A stretch of DNA of 64,000 bases from Frigidibacter mobilis (GTDB taxonomy: Bacteria > Pseudomonadota > Alphaproteobacteria > Rhodobacterales > Rhodobacteraceae). This document shows, piece by piece, positions 35,877 through 45,218 of the stretch (position 1 is its first letter; the number at the start of each line of letters is the position of its first letter). Made by a program: the position numbers and the translations under genes. The notes below the pieces were generated by a model. It saw only the letters and a program-made list of their open reading frames with translations, had not been told where the DNA came from and did no database searches. The DNA lies in NCBI RefSeq assembly GCF_001620265.1, contig NZ_CP012661.1, positions 4,674,299 to 4,738,298 of the forward strand. Reading direction: 5' to 3'.

Positions 35877-36299
35877 TCAGCCGCGGGCGGATGTGCAGGC
35901 TGCGGCGTCGGCTGCGGCGCGGCTTGCAAGCGCGGGACGTTGCTGCAGCATGGACTCCAGCTTTGCGCGCTCGGCGTCAAGGTCTATGGCGACGGGGCCG
36001 CTGCGACGCGTCGGATTGCCCCCCGAGCAGAAGCTGAGCCCGACATTTCCAGTGGAATTGCCCATGCAGAAATTGACGCTGGTATTGCCGCGCCCGCTGT
36101 TGCCGCTGCCGACGGCATAGCCGCGCGCGAGGTTCTGGCGGCTTTCGGCGATCAGCGTGTCCAGCGTGCGCAGGTCGCGGGCGGCGCTGCTGGTGCAGGC
36201 GGCGGGCTGCGCCGCGCATCCGGCAAGCGCCAGCAGGGCCAGCAGCGCGACAAGGCGGGCGGGCAGCAGGACAGAGGTAACTGGGCTGCGCATCATCAT
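35877..36299 (-). CDS. Predicted lipoprotein, paralogue of the adjacent one
   Basis: 140 residues from the first of three consecutive ATG codons (36299). The lipobox LLALAGC is followed by ARDLRTLDTLIAESRQNLARGYAV and PVAIDLDAERAKLESMLQQRP, both shared with the downstream paralogue. The middle differs and is Gly/Asn/Ser-rich (GSGNSGRGNTSVNFCMGNSTGN) with paired cysteines. Probably one operon with the following gene, 25 bases away. Divergent from hemF. Confidence 0.75.
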   Translation of the reverse strand: MMMRSPVTSVLLPARLVALLALLALAGCAAQPAACTSSAARDLRTLDTLIAESRQNLARGYAVGSGNSGRGNTSVNFCMGNSTGNVGLSFCSGGNPTRRSGPVAIDLDAERAKLESMLQQRPALASRAAADAAACTSARG

Positions 36300-36442
36300 G
36301 GTCCTGGCTTCGGGCGCCGGTAGCGCCGTGGCGATTATAGGCGCTACCCGCGCGAACTCAAATGCCATTGCGGTGAGGCGGCGGCCTTGGCTGCCGCGGC
36401 TTGAAGATGCTAGGCAGGATCAACGACCGGGAGGAATGGCAC

Positions 36443-37342
36443 ATGGACGGCACGCAAGACGACTTCGGCGAGCGCAAGCAGCAGGCGGCGGCCTGGTTCC
36501 GCACCCTGCGCGACCGCATCGTCGCGGGGTTCGAGGCGCTGGAGGATGCGCAGGCCACCGGCCCCTTCGCCAGCCTGCCCGCCGGGCGGTTCGAGGTGAC
36601 ATTTACCCGCCGCTCGGCCGTGGGGGGCGCGGATGCCGGCGGTGGGCTGATGAGCGTGATGCGCGGCGGCCGCGTGTTCGAGAAGGTCGGCGTCAACATT
36701 TCGACCGTGCATGGCGAACTTGGCGACCGGGCGCAGAAGGCGATGGCGGCGCGCGGCGTGCCCGGCATGGCCGAGGATCCGCGGTTCTGGGCCAGCGGTA
36801 TCAGCCTTGTCGCGCATATGCAGAATCCGCACACCCCCGCCGTGCACATGAACACCCGGATGTTCTGGACGCCCCATGCCTGGTGGTTCGGCGGCGGCGC
36901 GGACCTGAACCCCTGCATCGAATATCCCGAGGATACCTCGCAGTTCCATGCCGTGCTGGCAGCGGCCTGCGACGCGCATGACCCGGGCTATTACGAGCGT
37001 TTCAAGGCCTGGGCCGACGAGTATTTCTTCGTGCCGCATCGCGGACGGGCGCGGGGTGTGGGCGGTGTGTTCTTCGACGATCTGAACACCGGCGACTGGG
37101 AGGCGGATTTCGCCTTCACCCGCGCGGTGGGCGAGGCGTTCCTGCCCTCGTTCGTGCCGGTGACCGAACGGCGCCGCGATACGCCCTGGTCCGAGGCCGA
37201 CAAGGACGCCCAGCTTATCCATCGCGGGCTTTATGCCGAGTACAACCTCGTCTATGACCGCGGGACCAAGTTCGGGCTGGAAACCGGGCACGACGCCAAC
37301 GCCGTGCTGATGAGCCTGCCCCCGATGGCGAAATGGGTGTGA
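36443..37342 (+). CDS. hemF: Oxygen-dependent coproporphyrinogen III oxidase
   Basis: Aerobic counterpart of hemN, converting coproporphyrinogen III to protoporphyrinogen IX with O2. The 299 residues carry the family signatures MQNPHTPAVHMNTRMF, WWFGGGADLNPC, KAWADEYFFVPHRGRARGVGGVFFDDL and YAEYNLVYDRGTKFGLETG. I use ATG 36443, preceded by GGGAGG, rather than an upstream ATG at 36401. The genome thus has both aerobic and anaerobic routes, fitting a facultative lifestyle. Confidence 0.96.
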   Translation: MDGTQDDFGERKQQAAAWFRTLRDRIVAGFEALEDAQATGPFASLPAGRFEVTFTRRSAVGGADAGGGLMSVMRGGRVFEKVGVNISTVHGELGDRAQKAMAARGVPGMAEDPRFWASGISLVAHMQNPHTPAVHMNTRMFWTPHAWWFGGGADLNPCIEYPEDTSQFHAVLAAACDAHDPGYYERFKAWADEYFFVPHRGRARGVGGVFFDDLNTGDWEADFAFTRAVGEAFLPSFVPVTERRRDTPWSEADKDAQLIHRGLYAEYNLVYDRGTKFGLETGHDANAVLMSLPPMAKWV

Positions 37343-37689
37343 CCGTGACCGCAGATATCGAGATTCGCGTCGCCTATTGCGAGGCGCTGGACGAGGACGG
37401 TGAAGTTCTGGCAGCCTTCGCCACCAGTGACGACCCGGATGATGGCTATGCCCTGTTCCGGCAGGATGGCGCCAAGCTGTGGCTGGAGGTCAGCGACGAG
37501 ATCTTCGGCGCCCATGACGCAATCGAGACGATCACGGTCGGGGATGACCTGATCGCTCTCGTCGTGCGCCCGGCGATGGTGGCGCGGCTTGGCATGATCC
37601 GCAGCGTCGAGATCACCCCCGCCGCCGAGGTCGAGGGCTGGGCCGAGGCGGTGGCGCTGCTGCGCAGGATGCTGCCCGCTGACGCCTAG
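37333..37689 (+). CDS. Conserved-looking small protein of unknown function downstream of hemF
   Basis: About 118 residues, acidic, soluble, with no membrane segment or signal. The start is ATG 37333 or GTG 37339, either overlapping the hemF end, so translation is coupled. The sequence ([53 protein letters not shown]) has an alternating strand pattern and no motif I recognise. Its stop shares CTAG with the hemE stop on the other strand. Confidence 0.6.
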   Translation: MGVTVTADIEIRVAYCEALDEDGEVLAAFATSDDPDDGYALFRQDGAKLWLEVSDEIFGAHDAIETITVGDDLIALVVRPAMVARLGMIRSVEITPAAEVEGWAEAVALLRRMLPADA

Positions 37690-38729
37690 GCGCTGCGCAC
37701 TGCCGCGATCATCGCCGCCACGTTCTCGGGGTCGGCATCGGGGGTGATCCCGTGGCCGAGGTTGAAGATATGCGGCCCGCCGCGGAAGGTGCGCACGATG
37801 CGCTGCGCCTCGTCCACCAGCGCCTGCCCGCCGGTGACCATGTGCTGCGGCGCAAGGTTGCCCTGCACGCAACCATCGACCTGTACGTTCGCTGCGGCCC
37901 AGTCGGCGCTGACGGAATTGTCCAGCGCCACGCAATCGGCGCCGGTCGCCCTGGCAAAGCCGATATAGCCCTCCCCCGCCTCGCGCGGGAAGGCGATGAC
38001 GGGCAGGCCCGGATGGCGGTCCTTCAGCGCGGCGATGATCCTGCGGGTGGGCTCCACCGCAAATTCGGTGAAGTCCGCGCCCTTCAGCGACCCGGCCCAG
38101 CTGTCGAACAGCTTCACCACCTCGGCCCCTGCCGCTACCTGCATCGACAGGTATTCCACCGTCGCATCCGTCAAGAGGTCGATCAGGGCGGCAAAGGTGG
38201 CGCGGTCGGCGGCCTTCAGCGCGTGCGCAGGGCCCTGGTCCCTGGTGCCGCGACCGGCGATCATGTAGGTGGCCACCGTCCAGGGCGCGCCGGCAAAGCC
38301 GATCAGCGTGGTTTCGCCCGGCAGCTCGCGCGACAGGATGCGCACGGTTTCATAGATTGGCGCCAGATGGTCGTGGATATCGTCGCGGCCCTTCAGCGCG
38401 CGCAGCCCTTCGGCCCCGGTGATGGTCGACAGGCGCGGCCCCTCGCCGGTCTCGAACCACAGCTCGGCCCCAAGCGCCTGCGGCAGCAGCAGGATATCGG
38501 CAAACAGGATCGCCGCGTCAAAGCCGAAGCGGCGGATGGGCTGCAACGTGACCTCGGCCGCCAGTTCGGAATTGTAGCACAGCGACAGGAAGTCCCCGGC
38601 CTGCGCGCGGGTGGCGCGGTATTCGGGCAGGTAGCGCCCGGCCTGCCGCATCATCCAGATCGGCGGCACTGGCAGCGTTTCGCCGGCAAGGGCACGCAGG
38701 ATGGTCTTGTCGGATCTGGCAACGGTCAT
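37686..38729 (-). CDS. hemE: Uroporphyrinogen decarboxylase
   Basis: Decarboxylates uroporphyrinogen III to coproporphyrinogen III. The 347 residues show the two PROSITE-type signatures [17 protein letters not shown] at 22-38 and [14 protein letters not shown] in the middle, plus FDSWAG with the substrate-binding serine. It is divergent from hemC (99-base gap) and convergent with the small hemF-linked gene. Confidence 0.96.
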   Translation of the reverse strand: MTVARSDKTILRALAGETLPVPPIWMMRQAGRYLPEYRATRAQAGDFLSLCYNSELAAEVTLQPIRRFGFDAAILFADILLLPQALGAELWFETGEGPRLSTITGAEGLRALKGRDDIHDHLAPIYETVRILSRELPGETTLIGFAGAPWTVATYMIAGRGTRDQGPAHALKAADRATFAALIDLLTDATVEYLSMQVAAGAEVVKLFDSWAGSLKGADFTEFAVEPTRRIIAALKDRHPGLPVIAFPREAGEGYIGFARATGADCVALDNSVSADWAAANVQVDGCVQGNLAPQHMVTGGQALVDEAQRIVRTFRGGPHIFNLGHGITPDADPENVAAMIAAVRSA

Positions 38730-38828
38730 CGGATCAGCTCCCTTTTGTCGCCCTTCATCGCCGGGTGCGGCGCGATGTCAAGCAGCACGGCCATTGCGCG
38801 GGCCTTTTGCCGCGGATATGCCGGGGTC

Positions 38829-39767
38829 ATGCAGATGCCAGACGCAAAATCCCCGCTGAAGATCGGTACCCGTGGCTCGCCGCTGGCGCTGGCGCAGGCG
38901 TTCGAGACCCGCCGCCGCCTGATGGACGCCCACGGCCTGCCCGAGGACGCGTTCGAGATCGTCATCATCAAGACGACGGGCGACAAGGTGCAGGACCGCG
39001 CGCTGAAAGAGATCGGCGGCAAGGGCCTGTTCACGAAAGAGATCGAGGAAGCGCTGACGGCGGGCGGCATCGACATCGCCGTGCATTCGATGAAGGACAT
39101 GCCGGTGGACCAGCCCGAGGGGCTGCTGATCGACTGCTACCTGCCGCGCGAGGATGTGCGCGATGCCTTCGTCTCGCCGCAGGTCGCGCGGCTGATGGAC
39201 CTGCCGCAGGGCGCGGTGGTCGGATCGTCGAGCCTGCGGCGGCGCGCGCAGCTGGCCTACCGGCGTCCCGACCTGCAACTGGTGGAGTTCCGCGGGAACG
39301 TGCAGACCCGGTTGAAGAAACTCGGCGAAGGCGTTGCAATGGCGACGTTTCTGGCGATGGCGGGGCTGAACCGGCTGGGCATGGCGCAGGTTGCGCAAAG
39401 CGCCATCGAGGTGGACGAGATGCTGCCCGCCGTGGCGCAGGGCGCCATCGGGATCGAGCGGCGGGCGGTGGACGAGCGGGCGGCGTTCCTGCTGGCCGCG
39501 ATCCATGACACGCCCACCGGGCACCGGCTGGCGGCAGAGCGGGCTTACCTCGCGGCGCTGGACGGCTCTTGCGAAACCCCGATTGCCGGGCTGGCGGTGC
39601 TGGAGGATGGTCAGGTCCATCTGCGCGGCGAGATCCTGCGGCCCGACGGGTCTGAGTCGATCACCGGCGAGGCGCGCGGCAGCATTGCCGATGCCGCCGA
39701 CCTGGGCGCCGATCTGGCGCGGCGGCTGCTGGCGCAGGCGCCGGCCGGGTTCTTCGACTGGCGCTGA
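38829..39767 (+). CDS. hemC: Porphobilinogen deaminase (hydroxymethylbilane synthase)
   Basis: Polymerises four porphobilinogens to hydroxymethylbilane. The 312 residues start IGTRGSPLALAQA and contain KTTGDKVQDRALKEIGGKGLFTKEIE, VHSMKDMP with the catalytic Asp region, GSSSLRRRAQL, and the dipyrromethane cofactor cysteine C248 in DGSCETPIAG. The frame is open far upstream across hemE on the other strand, but ATG 38829 fits the family start. It ends 6 bases before the convergent oxidase gene. Confidence 0.96.
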   Translation: MQMPDAKSPLKIGTRGSPLALAQAFETRRRLMDAHGLPEDAFEIVIIKTTGDKVQDRALKEIGGKGLFTKEIEEALTAGGIDIAVHSMKDMPVDQPEGLLIDCYLPREDVRDAFVSPQVARLMDLPQGAVVGSSSLRRRAQLAYRRPDLQLVEFRGNVQTRLKKLGEGVAMATFLAMAGLNRLGMAQVAQSAIEVDEMLPAVAQGAIGIERRAVDERAAFLLAAIHDTPTGHRLAAERAYLAALDGSCETPIAGLAVLEDGQVHLRGEILRPDGSESITGEARGSIADAADLGADLARRLLAQAPAGFFDWR

Positions 39768-39773
39768 GCCGGG

Positions 39774-41172
39774 CTACGCCACCGTCTTGCCGGGTTGAGC
39801 ACGCGGCCTGGGTCCAGCGCGGCGCGGATGGCGCGCATCGCCTCCAGCGCGACCGGGTCCTTGTGGGCCTGCAGCGTTGCCAGCTTTGACCGGCCGATGC
39901 CGTGCTCGGCGGAAAACGATCCGCCAAGCCCCACTGCCACCTCGGCCACCGCGGCGCGGATCTCGACCTGCAAGGCCAGGTCGTCGCGGGAGGGATAGGC
40001 GGTGTAGTGGATGTTGCCATCCCCCAGATGCGCCACCACCAGCTCGCCCGCTTCGGGGTCAAGCGCCGCCAGCCGGGCGGTCATCGCATCCAGAAACGCC
40101 TGCAGCCGGTCCAGCGGCAAGGCCACATCGGTATCGACCAGCACCGCCGCGGTGAAGGTGATCTCGGCCGCCGCTTCGCGCCGCGCCCACATCTCGCGCC
40201 GCTGCGCCTCGGTCTGGGCGATGACCGCATCCAGCAGCGCGCCGTCTTCCAGCGCCTCGGCCAGCACCTCCTCCAGATGGGTCACGACCGGCAGGGCGCC
40301 ATCGGGCCGGGGGTGGCATCGCGGGGCGCGGTGGCCCCGACCTCGACCAGCACCGTCACCGGATGGATCTCGCCAAAGGGTTGGCGCAGGTCGGGGCGGT
40401 GCCGCGCCAGCCGGGCCATATAGGCGGCGGGCATGAACTCATAGGCCTCGACCGCGCCGCCGGTTTCGGCCTGCAGCCGGTTCAGCAGCGCCAGCGCGCC
40501 ATCCAGCGAGGACAGCGCCAGCGTGGCGGTGGCATAGGCCCTTGGCGCGGGCACCAGCTTCAGCACCGCGGCGGTGATGATGCCAAGCGTGCCTTCCGCC
40601 CCGATCACCAGATCGCGCAGCGAATAGCCGGTGTTGTCCTTGTGCAGCGCGCCCATCAGGTCCATCACCTGCCCGTCGGCCAGCACCACCTCCACCCCCA
40701 GCACCAGCGCGCGGGTGGTGCCATAGCGCAGCACGTTCGACCCGCCGGCATTGGTGGAAATCACGCCGCCGATGGTGGCCGAGCCCTTCGCGCCGAAGGT
40801 CAGCGGGAAGGCCAGCCCATGCTCGGCGGCGGCGGCGTGCATCGCCTCCAGTATCAAGCCCGCCTCGACTACCGCCACCCGCGCCGCAGGGCGGATCTCG
40901 CGGATGCGGTTCATCCGGGCCAGCGACAGCATCAGCGCGCCTTCCGCATAGGTGCCGCCGTTCAGGCCGGTGTTGCCGCCGACGGGCACCACCTTCGTGC
41001 CGGTCTCGCCGGCCAGCCGCAGGATCGCTGCCACCTCGGCCGTATTGGCCGGGCGCGCGACGGCCAGAGGCGTCCAGCGGTAATGCCCGGTCCATTCCCG
41101 GCACCAGGGCGCCATGTCGGCGCCGGTCAGCACATTCTCGGCGCCGATCAGGCTGCGCAGTCGGTCAAGCAT
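39774..41172 (-). CDS. FAD-linked oxidase (GlcD / D-2-hydroxyacid dehydrogenase type), two frameshifts as sequenced
   Basis: Starts at ATG 41172 (GGAGGGTTTG upstream). The N-terminal FAD-binding domain has VPVGGNTGLNGGTY and the conserved SNVLRYGTTRALVLGVEVVLADG. The C-terminal domain has VVAHLGDGNIHY, SAEHGIG and LDPGRVLNP. Two single-base losses break it: in the run at 40304-40306 (DATPGP should continue DGALPVV) and at 39790-39791, after which it should end NPGKTVA. With both repaired, the stop lies at 39774 and the product is about 466 residues, the family norm. The open frame continuing to 39611 is antisense to hemC. Likely oxidises a D-2-hydroxyacid such as lactate, glycolate or 2-hydroxyglutarate. 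Confidence 0.83.
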
Positions 41173-41270
41173 CAAACCCTCCATTTGGCGGAACTTGTCG
41201 GTTTCCTGACGCGGATTGACCAGAGGCGAAATGCTCCGCGGTGCAGCATTGCCGGAAAGGAGCCACATCC

Positions 41271-43307
41271 ATGCGCAATGATCCGCTGCTGCAGCCCTAT
41301 CGCCTCAAGCATCTGGTGCTGAAGAATCGCCTGATGTCCACCGCGCATGAACCGGCCTATTCCGAGGACGGGATGCCGACGGATCGCTACCGGCTCTATC
41401 ACCGCGAAAAGGCGAAGGGGGGCATCGCGCTGACGATGACGGCGGGGTCTGCGGTGGTGTCGCCCGACAGCCCCGAGGCGTTCGGCAACCTGCATGCCTA
41501 CAAGGACGAGATCGTGCCCTGGCTGCGGCGGCTGGCGGATGACTGCCACGACGAAGGCTGCGCGGTGATGATCCAGATCACCCATCTGGGCCGCCGCACC
41601 GGCTGGAACAAGGCCGACTGGCTGCCGGTGCTGTCGGCCAGTCCGGTGCGCGAGGCGGCGCACCGGGCTTTCCCGAAACAGGCCGAAGACTGGGACATTA
41701 CCCGCATCGTTGCCGATTACGCCGCGGCGGCGCAGCGGATGCAGGCGGCGGGGCTCGACGGAATCGAGTTCGAGGCCTACGGGCATTTCATGGACAGCTT
41801 CTGGTCCCCCGCCACCAACCGGCGCGAGGATGAGTGGGGCGGCAGCCTGGACAACCGGCTGCGGTTCACCTGGGCGGTAATCGACGCGGTGCGCGCGGCG
41901 ACGGGGCCGGAGTTCATCGTCGGCATCCGCATGGTGGCGGATGAGGATTGGGACAAGGGCCTGAGCCGCGCCGAGGGGGTGGAGATCGCGCAGCGGATCG
42001 CCGCCAGCGGCAAGTTCGATTTCATCAACCTGATCCGCGGCCATATCGACAGCGACGCCGCGCTGACCGGGGTGATCCCGATCCAGGGCATGGCCAGCGC
42101 CCCGCATCTGGATTTCGCCGGCGAGGTGCGGGCGGCGACCGGCGTGCCGATGTTCCATGCGGCGCGCATTCCCGATGTGGCGACCGCCCGCCACGCCATC
42201 GCCAGTGGCAAGCTGGACATGGTGGGCATGACTCGCGCCCATATCGCCGATCCGCATATCGCGGCGAAGGTGGCGGCGGGGCTGGAGGACCGGATCCGCC
42301 CCTGCGTGGGGGCGACCTATTGCCTCGACCGGATCTATGAGGGCGGCGGCGCGCTGTGCATCCACAACGCCGCAACCGGGCGCGAGGCGAAGATGCCGCA
42401 TGTGATCGCGCGCGCGCCGGTGCCGCGCCGGGTGGTCGTCGTCGGCGCCGGCCCCGCGGGGCTGGAGGCCGCGCGGGTGGCGGGCGAGCGCGGGCACAGC
42501 GTGACGGTGCTGGAGGCCGCAGCGCAGGCGGGCGGGCAGGTGGGCCTCCTGGTGCAGAACCCGCGGCGGCGCGAGATGATCGGCATCATCGACTGGCGGC
42601 TTGCGGAACTGGAGCGGCTGGGGGTGGAACTGCGCTTCAACAGCTATGCCGAGGCCGAGGACGTGCTGGCGCTGGCGCCGGACATGGTGGTGGTCGCCAC
42701 CGGCGGGCTGCCGCAATCGCCCGAGGCCGAGGGGGTGGAACTGGCGATCAGCAGCTGGGACGTGATCTCGGGCGCTGTAAAACCGCAGGGGCGGGTGCTG
42801 GTCTATGACGATGGTGGCGCCCATGCCGGGATCACCGCTGCCGAGATGCTGGCCCGCGCCGGGGCCGAGGTGGAGCTGGTCACGCCGGAACGGATGCTCT
42901 CGCCCGATATCGGCGGCATGAACGTGGTGCCCTACCTCAAGGCCCTGCACGAGACTGGCACCCGCATCACACCGGCGCTGCGGCTGGCGGCGATCCGGCG
43001 CGAGGGCAATGGGCTGCTGGCGCTGCTGGGGTCGGATTTCGCGCCGGGATCGGTGCAGGAGCGGCGGGTGGATCATGTGGTGGTCGAACACGGCACCTCG
43101 CCGCTGGATGATCTGTATTTCGCGCTGAAGCCGGGTAGCCGCAATCTGGGCGCGGTGGACTACACGGCGCTGATCGGCGAGGGGGAGGTGCTGCCTCTGG
43201 TCAATCCGGCGGGCAGCTACGGGCTCTACCGGATCGGCGACGCGGTGCAGGCAAGGAATATCCATGCCGGGATCTATGAGGCGCTGCGGTTTGGGATCAG
43301 GTGGTAG
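41271..43307 (+). CDS. Old Yellow Enzyme/FAD-dependent oxidoreductase, N-methylproline demethylase-like
   Basis: 678 residues. The N-terminal FMN-binding TIM barrel (about 1-370) contains LMSTAHEPAYSEDGMPTDRY, THLGRRTGW, EFEAYGHFMDSFWSPATNRR and VGMTRAHIADPH. An iron-sulfur segment follows (C345, C351, C363), then FAD/NAD-binding domains (VVVVGAGPAGLEAARVAGERG). Enzymes of this build demethylate or deaminate secondary and tertiary amines or reduce dienoyl-CoA. The middle cysteine of the usual C-x2-C-x2-C is alanine here (CVGATYC), as I recall for N-methylproline-demethylase relatives; substrate assignment is tentative. AAAGGAG precedes the ATG. Confidence 0.82.
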   Translation: MRNDPLLQPYRLKHLVLKNRLMSTAHEPAYSEDGMPTDRYRLYHREKAKGGIALTMTAGSAVVSPDSPEAFGNLHAYKDEIVPWLRRLADDCHDEGCAVMIQITHLGRRTGWNKADWLPVLSASPVREAAHRAFPKQAEDWDITRIVADYAAAAQRMQAAGLDGIEFEAYGHFMDSFWSPATNRREDEWGGSLDNRLRFTWAVIDAVRAATGPEFIVGIRMVADEDWDKGLSRAEGVEIAQRIAASGKFDFINLIRGHIDSDAALTGVIPIQGMASAPHLDFAGEVRAATGVPMFHAARIPDVATARHAIASGKLDMVGMTRAHIADPHIAAKVAAGLEDRIRPCVGATYCLDRIYEGGGALCIHNAATGREAKMPHVIARAPVPRRVVVVGAGPAGLEAARVAGERGHSVTVLEAAAQAGGQVGLLVQNPRRREMIGIIDWRLAELERLGVELRFNSYAEAEDVLALAPDMVVVATGGLPQSPEAEGVELAISSWDVISGAVKPQGRVLVYDDGGAHAGITAAEMLARAGAEVELVTPERMLSPDIGGMNVVPYLKALHETGTRITPALRLAAIRREGNGLLALLGSDFAPGSVQERRVDHVVVEHGTSPLDDLYFALKPGSRNLGAVDYTALIGEGEVLPLVNPAGSYGLYRIGDAVQARNIHAGIYEALRFGIRW

Positions 43308-43517
43308 GGGCTTGCCGCCTTATGCCGCGCAACGCTTGCCTTCATCAGAATTTGGAGCCGTGGGGCCAGGCGGTACCCTCCCCCTTGCCCTGCGGCTCGC
43401 GGCGGGGACAAGCCGGGAAACCGCGCGGGCTATGGCGGGCCCCGCTCTCGCGGACGTGGGTTGACCTGGGGCGGCGCGCGGCGGACCATCCAAAGCAATC
43501 AGGCAAGGAGGGTTGCG

Positions 43518-44195
43518 ATGCGGATGGCACCGATCATGGCGCTGCTGGCGGGCATGGCCAGCGCGGCGGCGGCGCAGGAGGCCGCGCCGCCGGCCTTCGA
43601 CCCGGCGCCGACGCAGGCCCCGGCCGGGCGCTATGCGCTGGACCTGTCGCACGGGCGGCTGATCTTCCGCGTCAGCCATCTGGGCTTTTCCAACTATACC
43701 GCGCTCTTCACCCGCTTTGCCGCCGAGCTGGACTTCGACCCCGCCAACCCCGAGGCGATGGTGCTGACTGCCACCGTCGATCCGGCCTCCATCGAGACCC
43801 ATTTCCCCGACCCGGAATTCGACTTCAACGCCTATCTGGCGGGCCCGGATTTTCTGGATGCGGCGGCCTTTCCCGAGATCGCCTTCACCTCGACCCGCGT
43901 GCGGATGACCGCGCCGGACAAGGCGGCGGTAACGGGGGATCTGACGCTGCACGGGGTGACACGGCCGATCACCCTGCGTGTCACCTTCAACGGCGGCTAT
44001 GCGCCGCAAAGTTTCGACCCGGGCGGGGCGCGCATCGGGTTTTCGGCACTGGGCACGCTGTTCCGGTCCGATTTCGGCATCGACATGGGCATCCCGGCCC
44101 CGGGCACCACGCTGGGGGTCTCCGATGCGGTGGAGATCGTGATCGAGGCGGAGTTCATCAACCCCGATGCCTCGGGCGGGCAGGTGGGGCCCTAG
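43518..44195 (+). CDS. YceI-family periplasmic protein
   Basis: 225 residues with a signal peptide (MRMAPIMALLAGMASAAAAQ) and the YceI lipocalin-like barrel: YALDLSHGRLIFRVSHLGFSNYTALFTRF, SIETHFPDPEFDFNAYL, and TGDLTLHGVTRPITLRVTFNGG. Family members bind polyisoprenoids. AAGGAGG precedes the ATG. The TAG stop is inside the 6-base target site CCTAGC that an IS481-family element duplicated on insertion; the coding sequence is not interrupted. Confidence 0.9.
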   Translation: MRMAPIMALLAGMASAAAAQEAAPPAFDPAPTQAPAGRYALDLSHGRLIFRVSHLGFSNYTALFTRFAAELDFDPANPEAMVLTATVDPASIETHFPDPEFDFNAYLAGPDFLDAAAFPEIAFTSTRVRMTAPDKAAVTGDLTLHGVTRPITLRVTFNGGYAPQSFDPGGARIGFSALGTLFRSDFGIDMGIPAPGTTLGVSDAVEIVIEAEFINPDASGGQVGP

Positions 44196-44196
44196 C
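44191..44196. repeat. Target-site duplication of the IS, left copy
   Basis: CCTAGC immediately left of the terminal repeat; identical to 45214-45219 on the right. It fits NCTAGN, the 6-bp target reported for Bordetella IS481. Confidence 0.85.
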
Positions 44197-45213
44197 TGTG
44201 AAGTCTCAGGAGGTTGTTCACCCGGAAGGGGGTTAGGCTGCAATCGCCAAACTCCAGCCGAGGACCCCGAAGGATGAACAACCCGCATCATGGTGCCCGT
44301 CTCACGGTTCACAGTCGAGAGCAGATCGTTGCCCGGATTGCCGCCGGCCAGAGCGCCGCGGAGGTGGCGCAGGCCTTCGCGGTGTCGGTGCGCACGGTCC
44401 GCAAATGGCTTGCCCGGTTCCGCGCGGGCGGACATGCGGCGCTGACCAATCGCGCCAGCGCGCCTGTCCGCGTGGCCCGGCGGTTGTCCGAGGCGAGGGT
44501 CGCGTTGATCGCGTTCCTGCGCCGGTCCCTGCGCCTGACCGGGGCCGCGATTGCCGACAAGCTCGGGCTGGCGCGTTCGACGGTCGCGCGCTGGCTGCAC
44601 CGGGAGGGGCTGGGCCTTCTGGCGCGCATTGACCCGCCCGAGCCGGTGCGCCGCTATCAGCGCGAGCGGCCGGGCGAGCTGATCCATCTCGATATCAAGA
44701 AGTTGGGTCGGTTCGCCCAGCCAGGCCACCGGGTCACGCGGACACGGGTCGGATGCCGCAACCGTGGTGCCGGCTGGGACTTCGTGCATGTAGCCGTCGA
44801 TGACGCGACCCGCCTAGCCTATGTCGAGGTGCTGGAGAACGAGCGCAAGGACACCACCACCGGCTTCCTCTTGCGCGCCCTGAGGTGGTTCCGGGCCCGA
44901 GGCATCCAGGTGGAGCGGGTGATGACAGACAATGGCAGTGCCTACCGCTCCCGCCGCTTCGCCAAGGCTCTGCGCCTGCTGGCCATCCGGCACATCTTCA
45001 CCCGGCCTTACACCCCGAAAACCAATGGCAAGGCCGAGCGGTTCATCCAGACCCTTCTGCGCGAATGGGCCTACGGCCTCGCACATCCAACCTCAGCCGC
45101 CAGAAACGCAGACCTGACACGATGGATTGACTGGTTCAACCGATCACGACCACACTCCGCCCTCAACGGCATATCGCCCCTAACGCGGGTGAACAACCTG
45201 ATGAGACTTCACA
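44197..45213 (+). mobile_element. IS481-family insertion sequence, complete, 1017 bp
   Basis: Bounded by imperfect terminal inverted repeats of about 28 bp: left 44197-44224, right 45186-45213, matching at 26 of 28 positions and both beginning TGTGAAGTCTCA. Flanked by a 6-bp direct repeat CCTAGC. It carries one intact transposase with all DDE residues, so it should be active. It sits exactly in the overlapping stop codons of yceI and tesA. Confidence 0.93.
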
Positions 45214-45218
45214 CCTAG
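44274..45218 (+). CDS. IS481-family transposase
   Basis: 314 residues from ATG 44274. The N-terminal helix-turn-helix domains (AGQSAAEVAQAFAVSVRTVRKWLARF and GAAIADKLGLARSTVARWLHREGLG) precede an integrase-type catalytic core with D in ELIHLDIKKLG, D in MTDNGSAYRS and E in NGKAERFIQTLLREW. All three acidic residues are present. The last sense codon spans the IS end, and the TAG stop (45216-45218) lies in the duplicated target sequence, so the stop is supplied by the insertion site. Confidence 0.93.
   Translation: MNNPHHGARLTVHSREQIVARIAAGQSAAEVAQAFAVSVRTVRKWLARFRAGGHAALTNRASAPVRVARRLSEARVALIAFLRRSLRLTGAAIADKLGLARSTVARWLHREGLGLLARIDPPEPVRRYQRERPGELIHLDIKKLGRFAQPGHRVTRTRVGCRNRGAGWDFVHVAVDDATRLAYVEVLENERKDTTTGFLLRALRWFRARGIQVERVMTDNGSAYRSRRFAKALRLLAIRHIFTRPYTPKTNGKAERFIQTLLREWAYGLAHPTSAARNADLTRWIDWFNRSRPHSALNGISPLTRVNNLMRLHT

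Noticed and set aside
37752..38828. Upstream extension of hemC
   Set aside because: It would lie across hemE on the opposite strand; HemC proteins start near MQMPDAKSPLKIGTRGS.
39611..39773. C-terminal extension of the FAD oxidase over the hemC 3' end
   Set aside because: Caused by the base lost at 39790-39791; the repaired frame ends at 39774 with a normal family C-terminus.
41172..43265. 697-codon open frame on the minus strand
   Set aside because: Antisense to the flavin oxidoreductase, which carries clear FMN, FAD and cluster motifs.
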